Shown here: piece after piece, positions 43,152 through 51,862 of the stretch
Numbering within the stretch: the stretch's first letter is position 1
How the letters are laid out: the number at the start of each line of letters is the position of its first letter
Origin: Halonotius aquaticus
Lineage (GTDB): Archaea; Halobacteriota; Halobacteria; Halobacteriales; Haloferacaceae
Length of the DNA: 64,000 nucleotides
Direction: 5' to 3'
NCBI RefSeq assembly: GCF_003605575.1
Contig: NZ_QKNY01000018.1
Span: 434,001-498,000, forward strand
Made by a program: the position numbers and the translations under genes
The notes under the pieces: generated by a model
What the model was told of the DNA's origin: nothing
Databases searched by the model: none
Seen by the model: only the letters and a program-made list of their open reading frames with translations

Positions 43152-43571
43152 CTAGCCGGCTTCATTTCTGAATCGTGTAATCGATACGTCGTCAACAGCA
43201 TCGTAATCGTCGTCGGCCCCGACGAGCAGGGTCGCGTCCAGATGATCCGCCGTCGCCAACGCGAAGGCGTCGCCGAGTGCTGGATTGTGCGAAAGCACGT
43301 GGTCGGCAGTCCCTTGCCAGCAGTCGGCGACGCCGACCGGTTCGATACCGAGATCAGTGAGCCAGTCGATGTACTCGTCGGCAGTCCCACGGTCGTATTT
43401 CTGCGAGAGGATGTACCGAACCTCGGTGAGCGTGACGTAGCTGACATAGCCCGTTGTATCGTCAGCAGCGACGGCGTCGAGATAGTCTTCGACAACCTCG
43501 CTTCCGGGTTCGTCGTCGGCGTGTGCGACCAACGGTTCGGCGTCGAAGACGACACGGTCAGAGATTGTCAT
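43152..43571 (-). CDS. vapC: PIN-domain toxin, second module
   Basis: A 139-residue PIN protein convergent with the first vapC, 41 nt away. Ligands: Asp in RVVFDAEPLVA, Glu in TLTEVRYIL, Asp in LGDAFALATAD, Asp in GADDDYDAVDD. Sequence similarity to the first VapC by eye is low, so this is a different VapC group rather than a recent duplicate. Its ATG overlaps the AbrB gene by 4 nt. Confidence 0.88.
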   Translation of the reverse strand: MTISDRVVFDAEPLVAHADDEPGSEVVEDYLDAVAADDTTGYVSYVTLTEVRYILSQKYDRGTADEYIDWLTDLGIEPVGVADCWQGTADHVLSHNPALGDAFALATADHLDATLLVGADDDYDAVDDVSITRFRNEAG

Positions 43572-43867
43572 TCGGTTTCGGTCAGTTCGTCGCGTTCGGC
43601 TCGATCTTCGGCGCGTTTCTCACGGAGGAGCTGCGTCGCGGGCTTGTCAGTCGTCGCCTCACTCCGAGCAGCGAACCCCCGCATCTCACTCGGTGACCGA
43701 ACGCGCTCGACGGTGATCGTTCCGTCGTCTGCCTCCCGAAACAGCACCTTCCCGGGGGCGTCGATCCCGAGCTTCTCGCGGAACCGCTTAGGGATCGTCG
43801 CTTGGCCGTGTTTCGTGACCGCGACGATCTCTTTTTCGGAGTCGTCACTCGATTCTGATTTGCTCAC
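43568..43867 (-). CDS. AbrB/SpoVT-type antitoxin of the second PIN module
   Basis: A 99-residue swapped-hairpin AbrB (MazE-like) DNA-binding protein. Starts at GTG 43865-43867: acidic N-terminus (SKSESSDDSEKE), then EIVAVTKHGQATIPKRFREKLGIDAPGKVLFRE, the AbrB fold, then a charged helical C-terminus (LLREKRAEDRAERDELTE) for toxin binding. Overlaps the downstream PIN gene by 4 nt. Upstream 43868-43923 has no perfect palindrome. Confidence 0.87.
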   Translation of the reverse strand: MSKSESSDDSEKEIVAVTKHGQATIPKRFREKLGIDAPGKVLFREADDGTITVERVRSPSEMRGFAARSEATTDKPATQLLREKRAEDRAERDELTETE

Positions 43868-43923
43868 AGTTCATAATTTATCGCTATTCATACCTAACTC
43901 TTGTGTCCAGCCGAAGCCGGGTC

Positions 43924-44829
43924 TCAGTCGAAGTCGTGAATCCCCGCTGTCGTCACCTCACAGCCGTCTTCGGTGACGATCATCGTGTGTTCGGCCTGAC
44001 TAATAAGCTGGCCGTCAGCTTCCTTCAGCACGGGATACCCCTTGATGATATCCGCGTTTTTCAGCGTGCGAAGGGCCATCGCCGCCCGCGAACTGTCGAG
44101 CCAGCGGGCCGCAAACGGGAGGTCGTCGAAGGCCTCCAGTTCATCCATGACCTGTCGGGCCCGCCGATCCCGAACTGAGCCGTCGCCGACCTGTTCGTAG
44201 ATCTCTTCGGTCGCGCCTTCGCCGACTTTGCCGCGGCCGTCGGTGGCGAACGGCTCGATGGCGATCACGTCGCCGACCTCCAGTTCGACGCTGCGGTCGA
44301 CCGCGCGGTTCGGGATGCTCGGCCCGGTGTGGGCGTCGTAGCGTTCGACGCCATGGCCCGTGAGGTTTAGAATAGGCGTGTAGCCGCGACCCTCGATGGC
44401 GTTTTCGATCGCCGCGCCGACCGTGCCGGTTTCGACGCCCGGGCCGACCGCGCCGACAGCGGCTTCGAGTGCGTCCTCGGCGGCAGCGACCATGTCGTCG
44501 TGGCCGGTGTAATCGACGGTGACGGCGGCGTCGGCGATGTAGCCGTCGACGTGGACGCCGATATCGAGACAGACCATCTCGTCGCCAAACTCGGTGTCAT
44601 CGTCGCGGGCGGGCGTCGCGTGGGAGGCCGCTTCGTCGACGGAGATGTTGACCGGGAACGCCAGTCCCGCGCCAGCCTCGCGGATGGCATCTTCGGCGTA
44701 TTCGGCGACTTCGAGTTGGCTAACATCGGGCTCAATCATCTCGCGAGCCTCGTTCATCGTCTCGACGAGGATTGCGCCGGCCTCGCGGTAGCTCTCGACG
44801 GCGTCGACATCGAGTTCACCAATGCTCAT
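43924..44829 (-). CDS. map: Methionine aminopeptidase, type II (archaeal)
   Basis: Removes initiator Met from nascent proteins. 301 residues, pita-bread fold. Metal ligands: Asp in CLDIGVHVDGYIADAAVTVDY (two Asp), His in LNLTGHGVE, Glu in IAIEPFATDGRG, and Glu in the C-terminal part. Overall type II organisation, including the helical insert after GHGVERYDAHTGPSIPN. Length agrees with the archaeal enzymes. Immediately downstream (plus direction) is the surface-protein gene, unrelated. Confidence 0.94.
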   Translation of the reverse strand: MSIGELDVDAVESYREAGAILVETMNEAREMIEPDVSQLEVAEYAEDAIREAGAGLAFPVNISVDEAASHATPARDDDTEFGDEMVCLDIGVHVDGYIADAAVTVDYTGHDDMVAAAEDALEAAVGAVGPGVETGTVGAAIENAIEGRGYTPILNLTGHGVERYDAHTGPSIPNRAVDRSVELEVGDVIAIEPFATDGRGKVGEGATEEIYEQVGDGSVRDRRARQVMDELEAFDDLPFAARWLDSSRAAMALRTLKNADIIKGYPVLKEADGQLISQAEHTMIVTEDGCEVTTAGIHDFD

Positions 44830-45018
44830 AGATGAGTGTTGGCTGGTGGCCGCAAAGCGGTTTCGACCGGCGTGTTTAGAAACGGACGCGGGCGGTCAAG
44901 GGGGTAGCGTCGCAGAACCGATAAGACAAAGTAGGTATCGATCAATTAATACAATAATACGGCGGTGTCCCGGGTATCCGGGCAGGATCCGAACACGCTG
45001 AAACGAGGAGACGCCAGT
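44830..45018. other. Non-coding stretch with short GC inverted repeat
   Basis: Between map and the next ORF nothing codes. AT-rich CAATTAATACAATAAT at 44943-44958 could be the promoter of the ORF at 45019. CCCGG-GTAT-CCGGG (44967-44980) is a 5-bp inverted repeat; its CCGGGCAGG end matches the reverse complement of the 17271 repeat core. Confidence 0.35.
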
Positions 45019-45135
45019 ATGAATCGACAGGAATCAAGGGCAAGCTCAAACGAAACCGCCGGGCATTCGCGTGGAGAGTACACAGTCCACGTCACATACC
45101 GGCAATCAGTGGCCTCATGGGTCGATAAACGATGA
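45019..45135 (+). CDS. Small ORF overlapping the surface-protein start
   Basis: A 38-codon frame from ATG 45019, preceded by GAGGAG (a Shine-Dalgarno-like element 8 nt upstream), whose TGA overlaps the ATG of the large surface-protein gene (ATGA at 45132-45135). The peptide starts MNRQESRASSNETAGHSRGE and is hydrophilic. It may be a translational coupler or a small protein; no family. Confidence 0.3.
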   Translation: MNRQESRASSNETAGHSRGEYTVHVTYRQSVASWVDKR

Positions 45136-46817
45136 CGACAACGAAGATCCAGATCCGGGCAATGCTGCTTGTGGTGGTCATGATAGTGTCAGCAGTAGCA
45201 ATGGGAGCCGCGTTTGCCGGCTCAACTGCTGCCCAAGCCCAAGGCGGCGACAACCCTGGCGGTGGTAACGGCAACAGCGGCGGGGGTGCTGATTCTGGCG
45301 GTAGTGGTGGAAGTGATGCTGGTGGTGGCGGCAGTAGTGATGGTAACGGCGGTGGCAACGATGGTGCCGGTGGCGGCGGTTCTAATTCTGATGGCAGTGG
45401 TGGAAGTGATAGTAGCGGTGGTACGGGAAGTGATGGTGGTAACGGCGGCGGCAACGACGGCAGCAGCAGAGAGGGTTCCAATTCTGGCGGCAGTGGCGGC
45501 GGTAATACCGGGTCAGGTTCTGATGGCGGTAGTGGCGGAGGGGATGGTGACAGTGGTGACGCTAATAGTGGCTCTGGCTCTGCCGGTAACGACGGAGATA
45601 GTGGCGGTAACAGCGGAAACAGTGGGAGCGGTTCTAATGCTGGCAGTGGTAGTGGTGATTCTGACTCTGGCGGTAGCAATGGCGAGAACGGTGACACCAG
45701 TAATGGAAAAAGTGACAGAGGCAACAGCGACAGTTCTAATTCTGCCGGTAATGGTGGCAGTTCTAATCCTGGTGACAGTAATAATGGTAATAGTGGTTCT
45801 GACTCTACCGGAAATAGCGGCGACAGCTCTAATGCTGGTGGCAGTAATGGTAACAGCGATAATTCGGCTGGTGGAAACGGTGCCAGCAACGGTGGCTCGG
45901 ATACCGCCCGAAGGTCGACTCCTGCTGGCAACAGCGACAGTAGCGGCAACGCGAACGAGAACAACGCTGGCGGGAATAACGACAACGCTGCCGGGAGCGG
46001 CGCGTCAAACACAAACGGACAGGGAGTGGCCGGCAACAGCCCGGATATCAGGGAAGTCGCCGACAGGGTTCGGAGTTCCAATCCCGACGCAGCAACCGAA
46101 GTCGAGATCGACGACACCCGACCTGACACACCGGGAGCCACAGTTCGACCGGAAACAACCACCCAGACCGTCACTGAGGTCACCCTCGATGACGAAACGC
46201 TCCGTGGCAGCGTCGAGGTGAAAGAGTACACCAACCCACCGGCCGAGGTGACCGACGCGCTCACCGCAAGTGTCGCCAGTGATCTCGCCGACGCTGCGGC
46301 CGATCCGAGTGAGCGAGGCACCAGCGACGAGGGATTTGACAGCGAAGGCGACGAAGAGAAACCCACTGAGGATTCGACCGCTGAAACCGGCGAATCGGCC
46401 GTCAATGTCGTCACCGTCGCCGACATATCCGTCTTCGACGAGGCGGGCGAGCCGGCCAGCGACACCCCCGCGACGGTGACCATGCAGGTCGATACAGCCG
46501 AACTGAACGAGCCGGAGAACGCGGTCGTCGTCCACGAAACTGACGACGGCTGGGAACAACTGGAGACAACAGTTGAAACCACCACAGCTGAAACGGTTAC
46601 CCTGCGTGCGAAAACCGGCGGATTCTCGCTGTTTGCTGTCGCGGAACTCAACGGCGAGGACGACACCGATTCTGAAGAGACGGCAAACGCAATCAACGCG
46701 ACGACGGCAGCGAATGCGACGGCAACGACGACCAACAGCACCCTCGGCTTCGGGATCGGGGCCAGTTTCATCGCACTGGCGGCGACAACGCTGCTCGCGT
46801 GGCGACCCGGTCGGTAG
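45132..46817 (+). CDS. Secreted/surface protein with Gly-Ser-Asn-rich region and PGF-pre-PGF-like domain
   Basis: A 561-residue protein. Signal peptide: basic start (MTTTKIQIRA), hydrophobic LLVVVMIVSAVAMGAAFAG, probable cut near ASTAAQAQG. Residues 37-300 are a low-complexity Gly/Ser/Asn/Asp linker. Residues 310-505 (from RSSNPDAATEVEIDD) match the PGF-pre-PGF pattern: GSVEVKEYTNPPAEV, ATVTMQVDTAELNEPENAVVVHE, GGFSLFAVAEL. The C-terminus is a short Thr/Asn linker, LGFGIGASFIALAATTLLAW and PGR: a PGF-CTERM-like sorting tail without a standard PGF motif. Likely anchored to the cell surface, perhaps by lipid. Confidence 0.85.
   Translation: MTTTKIQIRAMLLVVVMIVSAVAMGAAFAGSTAAQAQGGDNPGGGNGNSGGGADSGGSGGSDAGGGGSSDGNGGGNDGAGGGGSNSDGSGGSDSSGGTGSDGGNGGGNDGSSREGSNSGGSGGGNTGSGSDGGSGGGDGDSGDANSGSGSAGNDGDSGGNSGNSGSGSNAGSGSGDSDSGGSNGENGDTSNGKSDRGNSDSSNSAGNGGSSNPGDSNNGNSGSDSTGNSGDSSNAGGSNGNSDNSAGGNGASNGGSDTARRSTPAGNSDSSGNANENNAGGNNDNAAGSGASNTNGQGVAGNSPDIREVADRVRSSNPDAATEVEIDDTRPDTPGATVRPETTTQTVTEVTLDDETLRGSVEVKEYTNPPAEVTDALTASVASDLADAAADPSERGTSDEGFDSEGDEEKPTEDSTAETGESAVNVVTVADISVFDEAGEPASDTPATVTMQVDTAELNEPENAVVVHETDDGWEQLETTVETTTAETVTLRAKTGGFSLFAVAELNGEDDTDSEETANAINATTAANATATTTNSTLGFGIGASFIALAATTLLAWRPGR
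45240..46020 (+). repeat. Low-complexity Gly/Ser/Asn-coding tract
   Basis: The stretch codes for a Gly, Ser, Asn and Asp mixture built on GGT/GGC/AGT/AAC/GAT codons. It is relatively T-rich and lower in GC than the flanks. It also stays open in the other frames and on the opposite strand because of the G-N-N and R-N-Y codon pattern. Prone to length change by slippage. Confidence 0.75.
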
Positions 46818-46818
46818 C

Positions 46819-48609
46819 TTAGGTCGGCGAGGGCTCCTCGACGAGGTCGGGAGGAATTTCAACCCGGACGCGCGTGCCCGTTGCGTCGGTGTCGAAGGTG
46901 GCTGTCCCACCGAAGCTGTCGGTGCCCCATTTGATCAGCCATAGCCCGAGTCCGCTGCCGTGTTCAAGATCGGTCTCCTCGGCATTGTCGAGGACTGCGA
47001 TCTCGTGGCTCGGGAGCCCCGATCCATCGTCGGCGACAACGAGGGTCGTCTCCTCGGCGTCGTAGCTGATCGTGATCTCCGAGCAGCCGCTGTGCCGAAC
47101 CGCATTGGAGAGCAACTCCTCGATGATCGACTGGAGGACAACCGGATTGATGCGGACAGCCATCCCGTCGGGAACGGTCACTGTGGTCGGTATCGAGTCG
47201 ATGTCGGCGTCGATCGAATCGATTGCGTTGTCGATCAGCTCCGAGAGTGCCGTTGAGTCGGTCGACAGCGGGTTGGCGGCCAACACGGTTTCGGTGCGTT
47301 GGGCCTTATCGCCCATCGTCACGAGATTCTCAAAGATAGCGTCGATCTTGTCTTGGTACTGTTCGACGCCGTCATCGATATCCAACATGACGTCGACGTA
47401 CCCCTGGGCAATGTTGAGATCGTTTCGCAGGTTATGCCGGAGCACGCGGTTGAGCACCTGAATCCGTTGTTGCCGACGCCGCTCGTCGGTAATGTCGGTG
47501 AAAACGATGGTCTCGCCGATCACCTGTCCGCTGTCGTCGGTTGCGGTCGTCATCGCCGCCTCAACGACCGTATTGCCGGCCGGTAGTTCGAACGTGATCG
47601 GTTCGGCCTGTCTGAGCGCATCGCCGTCGACCGTCTCGGGCAGCAGCGAATCCAGCGGCGCGCCGATGCTATCGAGTTCAGCGGCCCCAAATAGCGCCTG
47701 GGCCGCCGAGTTGAGATCCGAGACGTTGCCGGCGTTGTTGACGACGACGATGGCGGTATCGGAGGCATCGAAGGCGGTCTTTCGACCTATCGTTCGGGAG
47801 GCCGGCAGTTGCTCAAAGAGATCATCCCGGGTGACCGTCAGCCACAACCCACCGAGCCCAAGCGTGAGCGCACTCGCACGGAGCGCACTGACAGACGCGA
47901 ACTCGGTGACGAGACCGAACTGATAGAGGTAGCCGACAAGCCACGGGAAGACGACCGCCAGCGACAGGCCGATAACGCTCCGCCCGCGGAAAGGGTGATG
48001 ACGGGTCGCGGTCGTGTACAATAGCGCAATCCCGACGCCGATCGCAACGCTTGTTCCGAGGACTTCGAACACGGTGGCAAACTGGTGGATGCTCGTTCGA
48101 AACGTCGGCTGGAGTGCAATGACCCCAAAGGCTGCCGCCGCACCGGTGAGACCGTTGGCCGCCGAGATGAGGAAGGTGCCCCCGCCGAGGCCGCCGATGG
48201 CGATCTTCTCCCGGCGACCGATTCGCTGGGTGTACTGGAGGACAAACCAAAGCCAGACAAAGATTCCACTAACCGTAAACAACCCAGCGAGGAAATCGAC
48301 ACTGATCAGGAGGGGTTGCAGCGTCGGCGGTACCTGCGATCCGAGTTGGGTGAGTTGGGCACCGTTGGTGATCCCGAAACTCGAAAACGCAAAGATGACC
48401 ACCGCTGCCGACAGAAAATTTCCACCCCAGAGCCCCAAAAAGAGGCTAAGACTGCGGACACCGATCCCCTCATAGCGGCTGAGGAGGTAGCCACCGAATG
48501 CGAGGTAACCGAGGCTCACCAAGCCAGTTACTGCGGCGACCTGCATTGAGACGAACTGCCCCACTAAGTAGTGGTATCGGTGATACCGGAAAGTAGTTTG
48601 TGCACTCAT
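46819..48609 (-). CDS. Membrane histidine kinase with PAS domain
   Basis: A 596-residue sensor kinase starting at ATG 48607-48609. The N-terminal half has seven hydrophobic segments (about 10-265), a histidine-kinase N-terminal 7TM type. A PAS domain follows (about 280-390: DTAIVVVNNAGNVSDLNSAAQALFGAAELD). The phosphoacceptor box NRVLRHNLRNDLNIAQG carries His in the haloarchaeal HHxRNxL style. The HATPase has LLSNAVRHS (N box), DDGSGLP and GSGLGLWLIKW (G boxes). The ligand is unknown and the regulator partner is not adjacent. Converges on the surface-protein gene with 1 nt between stops. Confidence 0.9.
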   Translation of the reverse strand: MSAQTTFRYHRYHYLVGQFVSMQVAAVTGLVSLGYLAFGGYLLSRYEGIGVRSLSLFLGLWGGNFLSAAVVIFAFSSFGITNGAQLTQLGSQVPPTLQPLLISVDFLAGLFTVSGIFVWLWFVLQYTQRIGRREKIAIGGLGGGTFLISAANGLTGAAAAFGVIALQPTFRTSIHQFATVFEVLGTSVAIGVGIALLYTTATRHHPFRGRSVIGLSLAVVFPWLVGYLYQFGLVTEFASVSALRASALTLGLGGLWLTVTRDDLFEQLPASRTIGRKTAFDASDTAIVVVNNAGNVSDLNSAAQALFGAAELDSIGAPLDSLLPETVDGDALRQAEPITFELPAGNTVVEAAMTTATDDSGQVIGETIVFTDITDERRRQQRIQVLNRVLRHNLRNDLNIAQGYVDVMLDIDDGVEQYQDKIDAIFENLVTMGDKAQRTETVLAANPLSTDSTALSELIDNAIDSIDADIDSIPTTVTVPDGMAVRINPVVLQSIIEELLSNAVRHSGCSEITISYDAEETTLVVADDGSGLPSHEIAVLDNAEETDLEHGSGLGLWLIKWGTDSFGGTATFDTDATGTRVRVEIPPDLVEEPSPT

Positions 48610-48750
48610 CTTGTGTAGGCGATGCCAACTGCGGAGGGCGTAGGACAAACCGATCCCGGGAGCAGAATCGTGGCGTAGCGTTGCCGACGAACAGGTGTCA
48701 CACGGAGAACGGCAGGCCTTTTACTTTGGTTCCAGAATCCTTCACCGTCT

Positions 48751-50013
48751 ATGAGCTACGACAAGATTGAGGTTCCCGAGGCAGGCGAGCAGATCACGCT
48801 CGCCGACGAGGACACCGGGGAACTGAACGTCCCAGAAACACCGATCATTCCGATCATTCACGGCGACGGAATCGGCTCGGATGTCGGCCCGGCCGCCCAG
48901 CAGGTACTCGACGCCGCCGCCGAGGCGACCGGCCGCTCAATCGCCTGGATGCGCGTCTACGCCGGCGGGTCGGCCCGCGACAAATACGACGAAAATCTCC
49001 CACAGGAGACCGTCGACGCCATCCGCGAACACCGCGTCGCGATCAAGGGGCCGCTGACGACGCCGGTCGGCGCGGGCTTTCGCTCGCTGAACGTCGCACT
49101 CCGCAAACGGCTGGATCTCTACGCGAACGTCCGACCGACCTACCACCTCGACGGCGTCCCATCGCCGGTCAAAGATCCCGAGGCGATGGATATGGTCACC
49201 TTCCGCGAAAACACCGAGGACGTCTACGCCGGCATCGAGTGGGAAGCCGGCACCGACGAGGTCGAGGAAGTCAAAGGGTTCGTCGAAGACGAGATGGGCT
49301 TCGACAACACGATCCACGATGGCCCCGTCGGCATCGGCATCAAGCCGATCACCGAATTCGGCTCGAAGCGGCTGATTCGGGAGGCCATCGACTACGCGCT
49401 GGCCAACGATCGGGACTCTGTGACGCTTGTCCACAAGGGCAACATCATGAAGTTCACCGAGGGCGCGTTCCGCGATTGGGGCTACGAGGTCGCCGAAGAG
49501 GAGTACGGCGAGGATGTCATCACCGAGGACGAACTCTGGGAGGAGTACGACGGCGACGCGCCCGACGGGACGCTCGTTGTCAACGACCGCATCGCCGACA
49601 ACATGCTCCAGCAACTCCTGACCCGTACCGACGAGTACGACGTGATCGCTACGATGAACCTCAACGGCGATTACATGTCCGACGCCGCCGGCGCACAGAT
49701 CGGTGGCCTCGGCATCGCGCCGGGCGCGAACTTCGGCCACGGTCGCTGTCTCGCCGAACCGGTACACGGCTCCGCGCCGAAATACGAGGGCGAGGACAAG
49801 GTCAATCCGACCGCGATGATCCTCTCGGGCCGCGAAATGCTCGATTACCTCGGCTGGGACGATGCCGCCGAGCTCGTCCGCGATGCCGTCGAGCAGACGA
49901 TCGTCGACCGGACGGTCACCTACGACCTCCACCGACAGATCGAGGGCGGCGAAAAGCTCGCCACCAGCGAGTTTGCTGACGCCGTCGTCGACAACATCGA
50001 ACAACTTTCGTAG
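48751..50013 (+). CDS. icd: NADP-dependent isocitrate dehydrogenase
   Basis: Citrate-cycle enzyme converting isocitrate to 2-oxoglutarate. 420 residues of the IDH/IMDH fold: PIIHGDGIGSDVG, AIKGPLTTPVGAGFRSLNV (Ser phosphorylation-loop region), FRENTEDVYAGIEW, VHKGNIMKFTEGAFRDWGYEVA, NLNGDYMSDAAGAQIGGLGIAPGAN, EPVHGSAPKYEGEDKVNPTAMIL. The NADP-type pocket residues follow (VHGSAPKYEG). TTTTACTTTGG at about 48718-48728 serves as TATA. Confidence 0.97.
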   Translation: MSYDKIEVPEAGEQITLADEDTGELNVPETPIIPIIHGDGIGSDVGPAAQQVLDAAAEATGRSIAWMRVYAGGSARDKYDENLPQETVDAIREHRVAIKGPLTTPVGAGFRSLNVALRKRLDLYANVRPTYHLDGVPSPVKDPEAMDMVTFRENTEDVYAGIEWEAGTDEVEEVKGFVEDEMGFDNTIHDGPVGIGIKPITEFGSKRLIREAIDYALANDRDSVTLVHKGNIMKFTEGAFRDWGYEVAEEEYGEDVITEDELWEEYDGDAPDGTLVVNDRIADNMLQQLLTRTDEYDVIATMNLNGDYMSDAAGAQIGGLGIAPGANFGHGRCLAEPVHGSAPKYEGEDKVNPTAMILSGREMLDYLGWDDAAELVRDAVEQTIVDRTVTYDLHRQIEGGEKLATSEFADAVVDNIEQLS

Positions 50014-50147
50014 AAAGCCGGTCGGGCTCTGGCGGTGAAGCCGCCAGAACAGCCACGACCTCCCCTACCGAATCATCGCCAGCGGTCGCTGCGATTGTTG
50101 AGTGAGATAGAAAAACACACATAGCCCCATCCGCTGGGTAGGGGTAG

Positions 50148-51119
50148 ATGTACGGGTGGCTCAACCGTCAGTTTCGCCGTGGCTACGAGCGGCTGCTCCG
50201 CCGGGAGATCGGCGAGGGGCCGACCCACGTCGCCATTATTCAGGACGGCAACCGTCGATACGCCCGCAAACAGGGCGAGGACGCCCCTGAGGGCCACCGT
50301 GAGGGTGCCGACACCGCCGAGCAGGTACTCAACTGGTGTGAGGAACTCGGCATCGACGAGCTAACGCTGTATGCCTTTTCGACCGAGAACTTTGAGCGGC
50401 CACCCGAAGAACGGGAGCCACTCTTTGATATCATCGAAGCCAAGCTCTATGAACTCGCCGACAGCGACCGTGTCCACACCAACGAGGTCTCGATCCGAGC
50501 GATCGGCGAAATCGAGCGACTCCCTGAGCGCGTCCAAGACGCCATCGCCTACGCCGAAGCCGAGACGGCCGACTACAACAGCTTCCGACTCAACGTTGCG
50601 CTCGCCTACGGCGGCCGAAACGAGTTGCTTCGGGCGGCCCGCGAAGTCGCGACCGCCGTCGACAACGGCGACCTCGACGCCGACGATGTTGATCCCGAAG
50701 CAATCGAGAACCGTTTGTACCGTCAGCCGGTACGAGATGTCGACCTGATCATCCGCACCGGCGGCGACGAACGCACCTCGAATTTCCTGCCGTGGCACGC
50801 CAACGGCAACGAGGCCGCCGTCTACTTCTGTGCGCCCTACTGGCCGGAGTTCTCGAAGATCGACTTCCTGCGAGGGATTCGTACCTACGAGGCCCGCGAG
50901 GAGTCGTGGCAAGAAAGCAAGATCGACCGCGCTGTCGCGCTGGCCGGCGCGGTCGGCAGCCTTGAACTCAAGGAGGCCAGCGAGTTGGTGAGCCGACTCC
51001 GCGGGAAGCTGCCGCAAGCCGGCCGTCGGGCCGTCGCCGAGGAACTTGAGACGGCGACGCCAGCCGACGATGACTCGGAGTCGCCGGGGGCGGATGCAAC
51101 CCTCGACCTTGCTGACTAA
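50148..51119 (+). CDS. uppS: cis-prenyltransferase (UppS-like), catalytic-type subunit
   Basis: A 323-residue cis-prenyltransferase: VAIIQDGNRRYARKQGE with catalytic Asp33, GIDELTLYAFSTENFERPPEERE, RLNVALAYGGRNELLRA and IIRTGGDERTSNFLPWHANGNEAAVYFC. Extra C-terminal 60 residues are acidic. The usual RXG motif near the end of the catalytic fold (RRFG in bacterial enzymes) is absent: the region reads IRTYEAREESWQES. That matches eukaryotic DHDDS, which needs the RXG-bearing partner NgBR. It would make the polyprenyl-phosphate carrier for N-glycosylation. Convergent with its paralogue at 51135. Confidence 0.92.
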   Translation: MYGWLNRQFRRGYERLLRREIGEGPTHVAIIQDGNRRYARKQGEDAPEGHREGADTAEQVLNWCEELGIDELTLYAFSTENFERPPEEREPLFDIIEAKLYELADSDRVHTNEVSIRAIGEIERLPERVQDAIAYAEAETADYNSFRLNVALAYGGRNELLRAAREVATAVDNGDLDADDVDPEAIENRLYRQPVRDVDLIIRTGGDERTSNFLPWHANGNEAAVYFCAPYWPEFSKIDFLRGIRTYEAREESWQESKIDRAVALAGAVGSLELKEASELVSRLRGKLPQAGRRAVAEELETATPADDDSESPGADATLDLAD

Positions 51120-51134
51120 ACCGCCTGCCAACTG

Positions 51135-51740
51135 TTATTTGCCGAACCGTCGCTGGCGATCAGCGTAATCGAGCAGCGCGCGCAGGTAGTCGCGCTTGCG
51201 GAAATCCCGCCAGTTCACGTCAGTAAAGTAGAGCTCGGAGTAGACGGACTGCCAGATCATGAAATCCGAGAGCCGCTCGGCCCCTGTTTTGATGACGAGA
51301 TCGGGCTCATCCCGGAAGACGAGCCGCCTGTCGATATCGTCGGCCTCGATCGCTTCCGGTTCAAGATGGCCGTCGTCAACGGCTTCGGCAAGCTGGCGGA
51401 CGGTTTCGGCAAACTCGCGTTTGCCGCCAAGGCCGATACTCACCTGAATGGGGGCATCGGCGGATTCGGTGTCGCCGGGGCGGCGTACCGCCAGCGGCAG
51501 CGGTGTCTCTAAGGCGGTGAGCTCGCGGCTGAGCGTCGGGATGACAGCCTCATCAAGGACGCTCACGGAGACGGTGATCCGGTCAGCACCGTACTCGACA
51601 GCCCATCCGAAGAAGTCCCGCAACGTCTCGTAGGCCCCCTGTTCGAGGAGATCGCGTTCGGTGATGACGACAGCGACGTGTTCCGGCGGCGGGTTCGACT
51701 CCCGGCGAAGCCGCAACGAAAGATAGGCCTCGTAGAGCAC
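51135..51740 (-). CDS. cis-prenyltransferase paralogue, non-catalytic-type partner
   Basis: A 201-residue UppS-family protein starting at GTG 51738-51740, 28 nt after a T-rich promoter-like run. It has the fold signature (VAVVITERDLLEQG; VSIGLGGKREFAETVRQLAE; DLVIKTGAERLSDFMIWQSVYSELYF) but lacks the DGNRR motif: ITERD stands in place of the catalytic Asp position. Conversely, it ends RQRRFGK and so retains an RXG-type motif. This split of catalytic Asp and RXG is that of DHDDS/NgBR and of heteromeric archaeal cis-prenyltransferases. Alternative GTG at 51809 gives 23 extra residues. Confidence 0.88.
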   Translation of the reverse strand: MLYEAYLSLRLRRESNPPPEHVAVVITERDLLEQGAYETLRDFFGWAVEYGADRITVSVSVLDEAVIPTLSRELTALETPLPLAVRRPGDTESADAPIQVSIGLGGKREFAETVRQLAEAVDDGHLEPEAIEADDIDRRLVFRDEPDLVIKTGAERLSDFMIWQSVYSELYFTDVNWRDFRKRDYLRALLDYADRQRRFGK

Positions 51741-51862
51741 TGTCGTCGGTTCGGGTCGGTGGTGCAAAAAACTGCGGTGGCACGAACTGGGCGTGTGAGG
51801 CAGCCACACACCGGATTCGACATGTCGGGAGCGTTAAGTGGCCGTCAGGGATACCCGGTGGT

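Noticed and set aside
44967-44980. CCCGG-GTAT-CCGGG as terminator of map
   Set aside because: It lies upstream, not downstream, of map (map is on the minus strand) and has no T-run in either direction.
45214-46221. 335-codon alternative plus-strand frame inside the surface-protein gene
   Set aside because: Val/Ala-rich shadow frame of the same repetitive codons; the signal peptide and C-terminal domain lie in the frame at 45132.
45092-46771. 559-codon open frame on the minus strand opposite the surface protein
   Set aside because: It is the antisense of a G-N-N/R-N-Y codon tract; its Ser/Pro/Leu-only translation has no fold, signal or start context.
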